64,000 nucleotides of DNA from Acidobacteriota bacterium. GTDB taxonomy: Bacteria > Acidobacteriota > Terriglobia > Acidiferrales > UBA7541. This document shows positions 46,454 to 59,435 of the stretch, piece after piece (the stretch's first letter is position 1; every line of letters starts with the position of its first letter). The stretch lies in the NCBI GenBank assembly GCA_016201285.1, contig JACQDE010000029.1, positions 1 through 64,000 on the forward strand, written 5' to 3'. Made by a program: the position numbers and the translations under genes. A model generated the notes under the pieces. That model had not been told where the DNA came from, did not search any database, and saw nothing but the letters and a program-made list of their open reading frames with translations.

Positions 46454-46837
46454 ATGACAAGAGCGATAAACCCCGTGACGCCGCCAGACGTAGTTATTCT
46501 GTTGGTGTTTTCTTTGTGTCTTGTGTGGGCTGCGTGGAACATATACAAGTTTAGCCGCGGAAACTGGCTGTTGATTTTCGGGACTGTCGCAGTCGTTCTT
46601 ACTTTCTTTTTGGCTTTGTCGAGTGAAAGTAACTTTCTTCCCCCGAAGATCGAGCGGTATGTCGGAATGCTGGCTGGGTTGACCGCATTGTCTGGCCTGC
46701 TTGTTTCCTTGAAGCGATTGTGCTCATGGTTGCGCCGAATCAAAGTTAGTGACATTCCTTTGGCGGGCCGGACACGGCTACGCATACTTCCAAAGGCGGT
46801 GGCGAACCGCATCGCGGGTCTTTGGATTGCGTCATGA
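46454..46837 (+). CDS. Small membrane protein with MutL-like C-terminal end
   Basis: Not recognised. The 127-residue product has three hydrophobic segments (VVILLVFSLCLVWAAW, WLLIFGTVAVVLTFFLAL, VGMLAGLTALSGLLV). The last 20 residues, RLRILPKAVANRIAGLW, resemble the MutL N-terminus RIRILPEHVANRIAAGE, although mutL starts 280 bp downstream. The end overlaps the next gene by ATGA. GC is lower than in aspS and mutL. It may be cargo of an insertion at the mutL 5' end. Confidence 0.5.
   Translation: MTRAINPVTPPDVVILLVFSLCLVWAAWNIYKFSRGNWLLIFGTVAVVLTFFLALSSESNFLPPKIERYVGMLAGLTALSGLLVSLKRLCSWLRRIKVSDIPLAGRTRLRILPKAVANRIAGLWIAS
46778..46816 (+). other. Echo of the mutL 5' end
   Basis: 39 nt encoding LRILPKAVANRIA match mutL codons at 47129-47167 (IRILPEHVANRIA): 28 of 39 bases by eye, with the last 12 (AACCGCATCGCG) identical. 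It is read through by the membrane-protein gene above. Confidence 0.6.
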
Positions 46838-47088
46838 TTGAGTGGATGGGATTTGGGTTAGCGGAGAGAGACGCCCCACAACGGTATATGGCGACGGCAG
46901 TGGTGCTTCTCATCGCGCTGGTCTGCGTGCCCAGTTTTGTTTTGATGGTGTATTTCTGGCCGTTTTGGATTGCATTTCCTGCCGGCCTGACTGTGATGGC
47001 GATCGGCGTAGGCGTTTCGATCTTCGTTGTTGATCGAATTGTCGGGAAAAAGGTCAAACCGCCGCATGATCGCTTTGGCGACGAATGA
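46834..47088 (+). CDS. Small two-helix membrane protein
   Basis: Not recognised. From ATG 46834, overlapping the previous stop (ATGA), it gives 84 residues with two transmembrane helices (ATAVVLLIALVCVPSFVLMV and FWIAFPAGLTVMAIGVGVSI) and a basic/acidic tail, KKVKPPHDRFGDE. Same low-GC composition as its partner; the two probably act together. Confidence 0.5.
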   Translation: MIEWMGFGLAERDAPQRYMATAVVLLIALVCVPSFVLMVYFWPFWIAFPAGLTVMAIGVGVSIFVVDRIVGKKVKPPHDRFGDE

Positions 47089-47119
47089 TTGCCGCCGTCA
47101 TCTCGAACTCAAGGACAGA

Positions 47120-49288
47120 ATGAGCAGGATCAGAATTCTTCCGGAGCATGTGGCCAACCGCATCGCGGCGGGCGAGGTGGTGGAGCGCCCGGCGAGCGTG
47201 GTGAAGGAGCTGGTGGAAAACGCCATTGATGCGGGGGCGAAGTCCGTCCGCGTGGAAACGGAATCCGGCGGCAAGCGCATGATCCGCGTGATTGACGACG
47301 GCCACGGCATGAGCCACGACGACGCGCTGCTGGCGTTCGAGCGGCACGCCACGTCCAAGCTGCGCACCTCGGACGATTTGCTCTCCATTTCCACGCTGGG
47401 TTTCCGCGGCGAGGCGCTGCCGTCGATTGCGGCGGTGGCGCGGCTGCTGCTGGAGACGTGTGCGGAAGAAGAGGTCGAGAGGTCAGGAGGTCAGGAGGCC
47501 GGCAAAAAGCTGAAAGAAGAGGATGAAAGATCCAACGCAGAGGCGCAGAGCGCGCAGAGGAGCGCAGAGGAAACAAAAGGCCCAGATGCCGGGCTAAAGC
47601 CCGGCGCTACAGACGAAATTCGCCGACAGGAAGCCGGCGGTGCAGACGAAAATCACCGGCTGGAAGCCGGCGTTACGGGTGCGGGGACGCGGATCGAATT
47701 TGCGGGCGGGAAGCTGGTCAGTGTGAAGCCGGTGGGAATGCCGCCGGGGACCACGGTGAGCGTGGCGGATTTGTTTTATTGCGTGCCAGCGCGGCGAAAG
47801 TTCCTGAAATCGGAGACGACGGAGCTGGGGCACATCGCGTCGCTGGTGACGCACTACGCGCTGGCGCATCCGGATAGACAATTTTTTCTGAAGACGCCCA
47901 CGCAGGAAATCATTGACTGCGCGCCGGTGGGGACGCTGGCGGAGCGTGTGTACCAACTTTTCGGCAAAGCGGCACTGGATGAATTACTGGAAGTCGCGCC
48001 GGCGTCGGCGGCGTTTCGCGCGGCGATCACCGAGCCGGCGCTCGAAGCGGAGGAAGAGGCGGCGACGCTGACGGTGCGCGGGTTTGTGTCGCGGCCGGAA
48101 GTGCAGCGGCCGAACCGCAACGGCACGTACATTTTTGTCAACCGGCGGCTGATCCGCGACCGCCTGATCCTGCACGCGGTGAACGAGGCCTACCGCAACA
48201 TCATCCCGCCCGGCGTTTTCCCGGTGGTGCTGCTGTTTCTCGAGCTGCCGTGCGAGGAAGTGGACGTCAACGTCCATCCGTCGAAGATCGAGGTGCGCTT
48301 CCGGCGCCCGCAGTTTGTGCACGACTTCACGCGCGACACGGTGCGCCAGGCGCTCTCCCGGGCGCGGCCGGTGCCGGTGTTTCCGACGACCGGGCAATCC
48401 ACGACAGGGGCGTCGCAAACCCCCGCCTCTAAAGAGGCGGGCTACACTGCGCCCATGAATGCAGCAGAAGCAGCGGCGGGAGCGAACGGCGTGCCGCGGG
48501 CAGTGATCCCCAGCGCGGCGGCGGGCGCGGCGCTGCACGAAAGTTTTCAGTTGAGCGGTGAACCGCAGCGGCCGGAGCCGCAGCGGCTGCATTTCCAGCC
48601 GGGCGCGGAGATTCCGTTTGGCGCGGCGCCGCAGCAGTTCACCGAGCAATTTCGCGAAAGCGCGGCGCAGCAGTTGGACGAATCGTGGCCGAGCACCGGC
48701 GCGGAAAGCATCGTGGACCTGAAACCGCTAGGGCAGGTGAACTCCAGCTTCATCGTGGCGGTGAACGGCGAGGGGCTGTGGATCGTGGACCAGCACGTGG
48801 CGCACGAGCGCGTGCTCTTCGAGCGGCACCTGCGCGCGCGGCGCGAAGGCGCGGTGAACGGGCAGCGGATGCTGATGCCACTGGTGACGGAGCTTTCGCC
48901 GCGGCAGATCGTTATCTTCGAGCAGATTGCCGAAGAGCTGCGCGCCAACGGGTTTGAAGTGGAGACGATGGGCCCGCGCAGCGTGGCTATTCAGGCGGCG
49001 CCGGCGGGCGTCTCTGCGGACGACACGGAAAAACTGCTGCGGCAGATCCTCGACGGAATCGAGCGCGAAAACCAGGCAATTTCCATGGAGTCGTTGCAAG
49101 CCAAGATTGCCGCGTCCACGGCGTGCCACGCGGCCATCAAGGTGAATATGCCGCTCGACCAGCAGAAAATGGAATGGCTGCTCGGGGAACTGGCGAAAAC
49201 GGAATGTCCGATGAGCTGCCCGCACGGACGGCCGGTGGTGCTGCGGTACACGCTGCGGGAGATTGAGAAGGCGTTCAAGAGAATCTAG
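47120..49288 (+). CDS. mutL: DNA mismatch repair protein MutL, endonuclease type
   Basis: The 722-residue product from ATG 47120 (AAGGACAG upstream) has the GHKL ATPase motifs EVVERPASVVKELVENAID, DDGHGM and GFRGEAL, and the domain-2 motif VNVHPSKIEVRF. The C-terminal domain has the endonuclease motif DQHVAHERVLFE (DQHA-x2-E-x4-E type), ACHAAIKV and CPHGRP, so it should nick DNA. Residues ~117-189, in a loop of the ATPase domain before RIEFAGGKLVSVKPVG, are a pile-up of dispersed repeats; another sits in the interdomain linker near 433-443. The first codons (AGC AGG ATC AGA ATT CTT) are AT-rich compared with the rest. Confidence 0.96.
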   Translation: MSRIRILPEHVANRIAAGEVVERPASVVKELVENAIDAGAKSVRVETESGGKRMIRVIDDGHGMSHDDALLAFERHATSKLRTSDDLLSISTLGFRGEALPSIAAVARLLLETCAEEEVERSGGQEAGKKLKEEDERSNAEAQSAQRSAEETKGPDAGLKPGATDEIRRQEAGGADENHRLEAGVTGAGTRIEFAGGKLVSVKPVGMPPGTTVSVADLFYCVPARRKFLKSETTELGHIASLVTHYALAHPDRQFFLKTPTQEIIDCAPVGTLAERVYQLFGKAALDELLEVAPASAAFRAAITEPALEAEEEAATLTVRGFVSRPEVQRPNRNGTYIFVNRRLIRDRLILHAVNEAYRNIIPPGVFPVVLLFLELPCEEVDVNVHPSKIEVRFRRPQFVHDFTRDTVRQALSRARPVPVFPTTGQSTTGASQTPASKEAGYTAPMNAAEAAAGANGVPRAVIPSAAAGAALHESFQLSGEPQRPEPQRLHFQPGAEIPFGAAPQQFTEQFRESAAQQLDESWPSTGAESIVDLKPLGQVNSSFIVAVNGEGLWIVDQHVAHERVLFERHLRARREGAVNGQRMLMPLVTELSPRQIVIFEQIAEELRANGFEVETMGPRSVAIQAAPAGVSADDTEKLLRQILDGIERENQAISMESLQAKIAASTACHAAIKVNMPLDQQKMEWLLGELAKTECPMSCPHGRPVVLRYTLREIEKAFKRI
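47471..47690. repeat. Pile-up of dispersed repeats within mutL
   Basis: In order: GAGGTCGAGAGGTCAGGAGG-type tandem units; CGCAGAGGCGCAGAGCGCGC-type units; the palindrome GCCGGGCT-aa-AGCCCGGC with GCTACAG (47588-47611); and two degenerate GACAGGAAGCCGGCGGTGCA and GGCTGGAAGCCGGCGTTACG copies. All are translated in frame, adding about 70 residues. Confidence 0.85.
48417..48446. repeat. Palindrome translated in mutL linker
   Basis: CCCGCCTCT-aa-AGAGGCGGG-CTACA, class B reversed, encodes [10 protein letters not shown] in the linker between the MutL ATPase and dimerisation domains. Confidence 0.85.
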
Positions 49289-49296
49289 TAGAAGGG

Positions 49297-49399
49297 TGTC
49301 AGAGTTGCAGAGTGACAGAGTGGCAGAGAAAAATCGCCGCGGAGTGGTCATCGAGGAGCCCCGGACACTGGAACTTTGAAACCCTGAAACTCTGCCACT
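49297..49399. repeat. Short-period repeat tract between mutL and cmk
   Basis: TGTCAGAGTTGCAGAGTGAC followed by AGAGTGGCAGAG (49298-49327), then after a gap the inverted CTGAAACTCTGCCACTG (49384-49400). Same family as 33112-33160. Confidence 0.7.
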
Positions 49400-49421
49400 G
49401 CTTGCGCGGCTCTAGAGAACA

Positions 49422-50180
49422 ATGCGGAAATTAATCGTTGCCATTGACGGGCCGGTGGGGAGCGGGAAAAGCACGGTGGCGCGGCGGGTGGCCGAGCTGC
49501 TGGGGTACACCTATCTCGACAGCGGGGCGATGTACCGCGCGGTGGCGCTGAAGGCGATGCGGCGCGGGATTCCGCTCGACGATGCGATGCGGATGGACCA
49601 GTTGGCCAAGGAGACGAGGATAGATCTCGTTCCCACGAATTCCGAATCCTCAGGGGCTAAAGCCCCTGGTCAAGAGAGCAACGCTTATGCCGGAGCTGAA
49701 GCTCAGACCCCCTATGGAACGCGGGTGCTGCTTGACGGCGCGGACGTGACGGCGGAGATTCGCACGCCGGGGGCGTCGCAATCGGCGTCGAAAATTGCCG
49801 TGCTGGCGGGCGTGCGGCGGCATCTGGTGGCCGAGCAGCGGCGCGCGGGCGCGGCCGGCGGCGTGGTGATGGAAGGGCGCGACATCGGCACGGTGGTGTT
49901 TCCCGATGCCGACCTGAAGATTTACCTCGATGCGTCGGTGGAAGTGCGCGCGCAGCGGAGGCTCCAGGAGCACATGGCGCGCGGAGAAACCATCTCGCTC
50001 GAAAAAATGATGGAAGAAGTCCGCCAGCGCGACCAGCGCGACAAAGAGCGTGAGGCTTCGCCTCTGGTGCGCGCGGCGGATGCGCTGTTGGTGGACAACA
50101 CCGCGATGGACGTCGAGGAGACGGCGCGGCTGATTGTGATGCTGGCGGGGGAAAAGCAGGGATCAGGGGCCAGTGGCTAG
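49422..50180 (+). CDS. cmk: Cytidylate kinase
   Basis: Cmk phosphorylates CMP and dCMP. The 252-residue product has the P-loop GPVGSGKST (10-18), YLDSGAMYRAVALKA, EIRTPGASQSASKIA and MEGRDIGTVVFPDA. After LVPTNSE at about residue 75 a repeat-derived insert of ~26 residues (SSGAKAPGQESNAYAGAEAQ and on) interrupts the N-x-VLLDGADV stretch. The last residues (QGSGASG) are also encoded by an AGGGGCCAGTGGCTAGGGGC repeat, which gives the stop. Confidence 0.94.
   Translation: MRKLIVAIDGPVGSGKSTVARRVAELLGYTYLDSGAMYRAVALKAMRRGIPLDDAMRMDQLAKETRIDLVPTNSESSGAKAPGQESNAYAGAEAQTPYGTRVLLDGADVTAEIRTPGASQSASKIAVLAGVRRHLVAEQRRAGAAGGVVMEGRDIGTVVFPDADLKIYLDASVEVRAQRRLQEHMARGETISLEKMMEEVRQRDQRDKEREASPLVRAADALLVDNTAMDVEETARLIVMLAGEKQGSGASG
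49641..49722. repeat. Repeat translated within cmk
   Basis: CAGGGGCT-aa-AGCCCCTG palindrome (49651-49668) followed by GCCGGAGCTGAAGCTCAGAC and CCCCTATGG, encoding SGAKAPGQESNAYAGAEAQ in frame. Confidence 0.85.
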
Positions 50181-50331
50181 GGGCCAGGGAAAACCCACCG
50201 CAGAGCGGTGCGGCCGTTTCCGAGCAACGCTCCTCCGCAGTTGAGATTCTTCGTCGTCCCGATGAATCGGGACTTCTCCGAATGACACAGCGTCCCGGCG
50301 CGTCCGGGATTCCACAAAATAACAAGCGACG

Positions 50332-51591
50332 CTAGCCCTGAAGCGTCTTGCGGGCCCAGTCCACCGAATCGAGATACGCGGCCGGGACTTCAGTTTCCTC
50401 GAGCTGGAGCCGCGTGGAACGCTCCGTGAAGTTTTCCCAATCACCGCGCTCGTAGGCCATGACGGCCTGCAGGACGTTGCCCAACCGGTTGTCCGCGCCG
50501 AGCAGGGCGCGCTTGATGTCTTCCGCCACGGGCATTTCCTCAAGCAGCTCGTTCATGGGGCGGTCGAGGATGGCGTCCATGGCGGAGAAGAGGCCGAGGA
50601 GGAAGAAGTCGGTCTCGCGGCTGCTCATGCCCACCTGGGGGGCAAGCAACTCGCAGAAGCGCCCGCGGATGAGAAGTTGCAGGATGAGTTCGGTGGGCTT
50701 GTCGCCGGCCATGCTGGCCAGCGCGACGACGGAGACCCACTTCGTGAGGTTTTTTTCGCCGAGCAGGGTGAGAGCGTGCTTGACGGAGGTAATCTCCTGG
50801 CGCAGGCCGAAGAAGGCGGAGTTCAGATAGCGGAGGAGGCGGTAGAGCAGGGAAGGCTCCTGCTTGATGATGCCCTCGATCTCGTGGAGGTCGAGGCCGG
50901 GGCGATGCACGGCCTGGAGGATGCGGAGGTAGTTGAGCTTGAAGGCGGGGACGTCGCGCGTGGAAAGGATCTCCGGCCGGCAGAAGAAGTAGCCCTGGAA
51001 ATAGACACAGCCCATGTCCAGCGCGGCGTAGAATTCGCCGGGCGTTTCCACTTTTTCCGCGAGCAGGCGCAGTTTGCGCCGGCGGAAGGACGAAGCCAAG
51101 CCGGACCAGTCGTTGGGCGCGATGCCGCGCAGGTCCATCTTGATGATGTCGGCGAAGCCGAGCAGCGGGTGCGCCGAGCAATCATCGGTGACGTCGTCGA
51201 GCGCCAGCGTGTAGCCCGCGTCCTTGAGGCCGCGGCAGGCGAGCTGCACTTCCTCGTCGGGCGCGACGTGCTCGAGGATTTCCACGACGATGTCATCCGG
51301 AGACCACAGCGCGGCGCGGCCGGAGAGCAGGTCCTGCCGGCCGAAGTTGATGAAGGCGCGCTTGCCGCCGGTGATGGCGCCGAGTCCCATCAGGAACGAC
51401 GTGTCCGCCATCTGCACCGAAGCGGCGTCGCGGCTGGCCGCGTCGAAATAGTTGTTCAGGCCGGAGCGGAACAGCAGTTCGTAGCCGAAGACGCTCTTGT
51501 GCGCGTCAAAGATGGGCTGCCGCGCGAGGTATTTCTGCACGCCCTGGCTGAGAGCTTCCGAAGCGAGTCCCGCTTCCACGTCCCGGGTCAT
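50332..51591 (-). CDS. EAL-HDOD signalling protein
   Basis: The 419-residue product has an N-terminal EAL-like domain and a C-terminal HDOD domain, the YuxH/CdgJ arrangement. The EAL start is ARQPIFDAHKSVFGYELLFR, in which the EAL position reads ELL. DDVTDDCSAHPLLGFADIIK and ILAEKVETPGEF-like segments follow (LLAEKVETPGEFYAAL). The HDOD part has SLLYRLLRYLNSAFFGLRQE and SVKHALTLLGEKNLTKW. Such proteins bind or sense c-di-GMP, often without hydrolysis, and affect motility. Confidence 0.9.
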   Translation of the reverse strand: MTRDVEAGLASEALSQGVQKYLARQPIFDAHKSVFGYELLFRSGLNNYFDAASRDAASVQMADTSFLMGLGAITGGKRAFINFGRQDLLSGRAALWSPDDIVVEILEHVAPDEEVQLACRGLKDAGYTLALDDVTDDCSAHPLLGFADIIKMDLRGIAPNDWSGLASSFRRRKLRLLAEKVETPGEFYAALDMGCVYFQGYFFCRPEILSTRDVPAFKLNYLRILQAVHRPGLDLHEIEGIIKQEPSLLYRLLRYLNSAFFGLRQEITSVKHALTLLGEKNLTKWVSVVALASMAGDKPTELILQLLIRGRFCELLAPQVGMSSRETDFFLLGLFSAMDAILDRPMNELLEEMPVAEDIKRALLGADNRLGNVLQAVMAYERGDWENFTERSTRLQLEETEVPAAYLDSVDWARKTLQG

Positions 51592-51846
51592 ATGAGCCTT
51601 CCCGCCCCCAAACCAAGCGCCGCGCGCCTTGCCCGCGGGGCAGGTTCCTCCGTTACTTCTTATCGGTCGAAGGGGAGACGCGCATGAGGAAAAGGATCAG
51701 GGGCCGGCGACCAGGGAGAGGCCTTGCTTAGGTGATGGGAGGCAGAAAGGAAAGCACCCCGGCAGCGCCGAGGGGGCGCTGCCCGGAGAGCACACGAAAG
51801 ACGCAAAGTGGATGGCTGAGAGCCGACAACTGACAACTGCTCCCGG

Positions 51847-53106
<1,260 letters not shown>

Positions 53107-53277
53107 TTCATTTGTTCCTTCTGAATCGTCTGCAATCGGTTTCGTCATGGTCCTGTTCACTGCACTTCGGGCGGTGGCGTAAAAAACCGCCGCAAAGGCT
53201 CCTTTTTTCCAGAATGGGTTAGTCGGCCAACAGTGCGGTCCGGCGCGCGCCCGTCGGGGCAGGCGAGCCGAGGGACT

Positions 53278-55686
<2,409 letters not shown>

Positions 55687-55717
55687 TGTCTCCCTGGCGG
55701 ATCTGGCTCCGGCCGAA

Positions 55718-56968
55718 TTAGCCGGCCTTTTCGAGCAGGCTCCAATTGATCTCGCGGGTGTGGATCATCTCCGCGGTGACGACGAACTCCCGCAGCTTGC
55801 GCTGAGTGGGCAGGTGGTACATCAGATCGAGCATCAGGTCTTCGAGGATCATGCGCAGGCCGCGGGCGCCGATCTTGCGCTTGAGCGCCTCTTCGGCGAT
55901 GGTCTCCAGCGCCTCATCGGTGAAGCGCAGGCGGACGTTTTCGAATTCAAAGAGCCGCTGGTACTGGCGGATGAGCGCGTTCTTGGGCTCCGTCAGAATG
56001 CGCACCAGGGCACCCTTGTCGAGGTCGCTCAGCACGCCGGCAACGGGCAGCCGGCCGACAAACTCGGGGATCAGCCCGTAACGGATCAGATCGGTGGGCT
56101 GCACCTGCTCGAGCACTTCGATATTGCGCTTGCCGGCGGCGGAGGGCTGCGCGTTGGACGTGAAGCCAAGCGAACGCTGCCCGGCGCGGCGCTCGATGAT
56201 CTTCTCCAGCCCGACAAAGGCCCCGCCGCAGATGAAAAGGATGTTGGTGGTGTCCACCGGGGTGAATTCCTGGTGCGGGTGCTTCCGGCCGCCCTGCGGC
56301 GGCACATTGGCCACGGTGCCTTCCAGAATTTTCAGCAGCGCCTGCTGGACGCCCTCGCCGCTGACGTCGCGGGTGATCGAGGGGTTCTCGTCCTTCTTCG
56401 CGATCTTGTCAATCTCGTCGATGTAGATGATGCCCTGCTGCGTGCGGGTGACGTCGCCATCGGCGCTCTGCAGCAGCTTCAAAATGATGTTCTCGACGTC
56501 CTCACCCACGTAGCCGGCTTCGGTGAGCGTGGTGGCGTCCACGATGGCGAAGGGCACTTCGAGCATGCGCGCCAGCGTCTGCGCCAGCAGCGTCTTGCCG
56601 GTGCCGGTGGGGCCGATGAGCAGGACGTTGGACTTCGTCAGTTCGACTTCGCCGGGCTGGCGGTTCAGGAAAATCCGCTTGTAGTGGTTGTACACCGCAA
56701 CGGCGAGCTTCTTCTTGGTCTTGTCCTGGCCGATGACGTAGCCATCGAGGAAGGCCTTGATCTCCGGCGGCCGCGGCAGGCGGCGGTTGACGGCGGTGGC
56801 CTGCTCCTTCTTTTCGTCCTCGAGGATCTGGCGGCAGACGGTGACGCACTCGTCGCAGATGTACGCGCGCGGGTAGTCCGAGGGCGAGCTGATGAGCTTT
56901 TCCACCTGCTCCTGGGTCTTGTGGCAGAAGGAGCAGCGCAGCGTCTCGTCTGGGCTGAATTTTTTCAC
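55718..56968 (-). CDS. clpX: ATP-dependent Clp protease subunit ClpX
   Basis: ClpX unfolds substrates for ClpP. The 416-residue product has the N-terminal zinc domain ([14 protein letters not shown], then ICDECV), Walker [29 protein letters not shown], the [10 protein letters not shown] region that precedes the RKH-type loop, and sensor 2 [14 protein letters not shown]. It lies downstream of clpP as usual. Confidence 0.98.
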   Translation of the reverse strand: MKKFSPDETLRCSFCHKTQEQVEKLISSPSDYPRAYICDECVTVCRQILEDEKKEQATAVNRRLPRPPEIKAFLDGYVIGQDKTKKKLAVAVYNHYKRIFLNRQPGEVELTKSNVLLIGPTGTGKTLLAQTLARMLEVPFAIVDATTLTEAGYVGEDVENIILKLLQSADGDVTRTQQGIIYIDEIDKIAKKDENPSITRDVSGEGVQQALLKILEGTVANVPPQGGRKHPHQEFTPVDTTNILFICGGAFVGLEKIIERRAGQRSLGFTSNAQPSAAGKRNIEVLEQVQPTDLIRYGLIPEFVGRLPVAGVLSDLDKGALVRILTEPKNALIRQYQRLFEFENVRLRFTDEALETIAEEALKRKIGARGLRMILEDLMLDLMYHLPTQRKLREFVVTAEMIHTREINWSLLEKAG

Positions 56969-57075
56969 CGGTGTGGGCGCCTCCGGCCGGTCGCCTGTGC
57001 GAATGTGCCTGTGGAATGCATCATTGATCTTACGCCCGTTGAATTCCTTTGCGAGGCTGCGCTTCCATTCAGATA

Positions 57076-57714
57076 CTAACCCTTTGGAACGCCCTGGCGG
57101 TTGCGCGCGACGATCTCGTCAATCAAGCCGTACTCCCTGGCCTGTGGCGCGGTCATGATGAAGTCGCGCTCCACGTCCTTCTCGATCTTCTCGAGCGGCT
57201 GGCCGGTGTGCGAGGCCATGAGCTGGTTCAGCACCGTGCGCATCCGCAGGATTTCCTTGGCGTGGATGTCGATGTCCGTGGCCTGCCCGGAAAGCCCGCT
57301 CATCCACGGCTGGTGGATCAGGATGCGGGAGTTGGGCAGCGCGAAGCGCTTCTTCGGCGCGCCGGCGCAGAGCAGCAGCGCGGCGATCGAGGCCGCCTGG
57401 CCGACGCAGATGGTCACCACGTCCGGCCGGACGAACTGCATGGTGTCGTAGATGGCCATGCCCGCGGTGATCGAGCCGCCGGGAGAATGAATGTAGAGCG
57501 AGATGTCCTTCTCCGGGTCCTCGGCCTCGAGGAACAGGAGCTGCGCCGTGACCAGGTTGGCGACGTGGTCGTCAATCGGCGTGCCGATAAAAATGATATT
57601 GTCCCGGAGCAGCCGGGAATAGATGTCGTAGGCGCGCTCACCGCGGCTGGTCTGCTCGACCACCATCGGTACGAGCGTCGTGGCGCGTGGAAGATTGTCG
57701 TCAGGGTTTCTCAT
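57076..57714 (-). CDS. clpP: ATP-dependent Clp protease proteolytic subunit
   Basis: ClpP forms the proteolytic chamber. The 212-residue product has [15 protein letters not shown], the catalytic Ser in [16 protein letters not shown], the His in [11 protein letters not shown] and the Asp in [13 protein letters not shown]. Length is normal. It lies between tig and clpX, as in many genomes. Confidence 0.97.
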   Translation of the reverse strand: MRNPDDNLPRATTLVPMVVEQTSRGERAYDIYSRLLRDNIIFIGTPIDDHVANLVTAQLLFLEAEDPEKDISLYIHSPGGSITAGMAIYDTMQFVRPDVVTICVGQAASIAALLLCAGAPKKRFALPNSRILIHQPWMSGLSGQATDIDIHAKEILRMRTVLNQLMASHTGQPLEKIEKDVERDFIMTAPQAREYGLIDEIVARNRQGVPKG

Positions 57715-57747
57715 CGGAAAGTCTGATCGCGCGGGAGCCCGGCTCCG

Positions 57748-59031
57748 CTACGATTTCGTGTCCTTTGCTGCTGTCCGGATCCGGGCGTTTCGGTGGAGCC
57801 ACTCGAGCGTCTTGTCGCTTCGCAGCTTCGATTTCATCCTATCGAGCGACCCCTGCTTTGTCAAGCGAGCCCGGACGGCCTGTGCCGACTCGCCACTGTG
57901 TTCGGCCAGATGGATGATCTCGTGGTCGATCTCTTCCTCGGCCACGTCCACGCTCTCGGCGGAGGCGATGCGGTCCAGCAGCATTTCCGCTTTGACGTCG
58001 CCCACGGCGCGCTCGCGCTGCCGCTGCCGGAGGGAAACCCAGTCCACATTGACGGCGCGCGGGTCCACGCCCTGCCCGGCCAGCGAGCGCACCACGCGCT
58101 CCAAGCGCGCGTCCATCTGGTGCTCGACCAGCGCGTCCGGCACCGGGAATTCGTGCTTCGCAATCAGCGCCTCGATGATCTTTTGCTCGGCCTGCTCGCG
58201 CTGACGGTGGTCGCGCGCTGCTTCCAGGTTCTCGCGGATCTTGCTGCGCAGGTCTTCGAGCGAAGCCGCGTCCACGTCCTTGGCGAACTCGTCGTTCAGC
58301 TCGGGCAGCTTCCTTTCCTTCACGCCGAGCACGTCCACCGTGTAATGGAACGTCTTGCCGGCGAGCTTGGGGTCGGGATAGTCCTGCGGGTAGGTGGCGT
58401 CGAACTGCTTTTTGTCGCCGGGCTGGGCGCCGCGGAGATGCGTGTTGAAAGCCTCCATCGTCTCTTCGGCGCCGATGTGGCAGAGCACGTTTTCGGCCTG
58501 GATGGGTTCGCCGCCGGCGGCGGGGACGCCGATAATCTTCAGCACGCCGAAGTCGCCGTCGGCCAGCGTGCGGCCCTCGACAGGCACGAACGTGGCGGCG
58601 CGCCCGCGCATTTCTTCGAGCGCTCTGGCCACGTCGTCGTCGGTGAACTCCACCGCGTCCACCTCGACCTCGAGGCCCTTGTACTCGCCCAGCTCAAATT
58701 CCGGAAACACTTCGAAGACGGCGCGGAACTTCACCGGCCCGGCCTCGGGGAACTCCACGTGGTCCACCTGCGGCCGCGTCACCGGCGCCAGTTTCTTTTC
58801 CGCAAGCGCCCGCTCGAGGTGCTCCGGCAGCAGCGATTGCAACACTTCGCTCTTGATGTCTTCGGCGAAGCGCCGGCGGATCAGCGTCACCGGGGCCTTG
58901 CCCGGGCGGAAGCCCGGCACGCGAGCCACCCGCGCGATCTCCCGCGCGATTTTTTCCATCGATTTCTGCACTTCTTCGGCGGGAATTTCCAGCTCAATTT
59001 CGCGCCGGCAGCTTGTTGTGGCTTCGGTCAT
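57748..59031 (-). CDS. tig: Trigger factor
   Basis: Trigger factor is the ribosome-bound chaperone that docks on L23. The 427-residue product has the ribosome-binding tail with the signature VPGFRPGKAPVTLIRRRF (residues 38-55), the PPIase FKBP-like domain around 150-230 and the helical C-terminal chaperone domain. It heads the tig-clpP-clpX-lon group. Confidence 0.95.
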   Translation of the reverse strand: MTEATTSCRREIELEIPAEEVQKSMEKIAREIARVARVPGFRPGKAPVTLIRRRFAEDIKSEVLQSLLPEHLERALAEKKLAPVTRPQVDHVEFPEAGPVKFRAVFEVFPEFELGEYKGLEVEVDAVEFTDDDVARALEEMRGRAATFVPVEGRTLADGDFGVLKIIGVPAAGGEPIQAENVLCHIGAEETMEAFNTHLRGAQPGDKKQFDATYPQDYPDPKLAGKTFHYTVDVLGVKERKLPELNDEFAKDVDAASLEDLRSKIRENLEAARDHRQREQAEQKIIEALIAKHEFPVPDALVEHQMDARLERVVRSLAGQGVDPRAVNVDWVSLRQRQRERAVGDVKAEMLLDRIASAESVDVAEEEIDHEIIHLAEHSGESAQAVRARLTKQGSLDRMKSKLRSDKTLEWLHRNARIRTAAKDTKS

Positions 59032-59435
59032 GTCTTCTCGTTTAGGTGGACCGTCGTTCGGTTTGGTTTGCGTTGTCCGTTCATGTAGCCCGCCTCTTCA
59101 GAGGCGGGGTTCATAGAGGATTTCTCGGAAAATTCCCCGCGTCTAAAGACGCGGGCTACAACATTAGGTACCTGCCGCTGCGCAAATCAAAACTACGTCT
59201 GCCATTCGCCGGATGGAATCCTGGGAAAGGAAGGGCAGGGAAGCCGACCCTGTTCAGCTTGTCCCGATACCTCGGGACCCGCGCAGAACCAACAGTATAG
59301 GGGATGACTCACGACGCGTCAATGCGAATAGGCCAGTGGGAGAGCCTGCTCACATCGCATCCCCCTGGCGTGGTGGTTGCGTTGGAGTGAGAAGAGGCGG
59401 AGGGAACTCGCTTCCCGGCTGCGGGGAGAGCCGGG
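59032..59435. other. Gap between tig and PEP-CTERM gene 2
   Basis: 404 bp. Bases 59082-59160 hold an inverted pair of class B repeats: TGTAGCCCGCCTCTTCAGAG plus GCGGGGTT, and CCCCGCGTCTAAAGACGCGG plus GCTACA. The tig promoter must lie here, but no clear -35/-10 is seen. Nothing else is recognisable beyond 59300. Confidence 0.6.
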
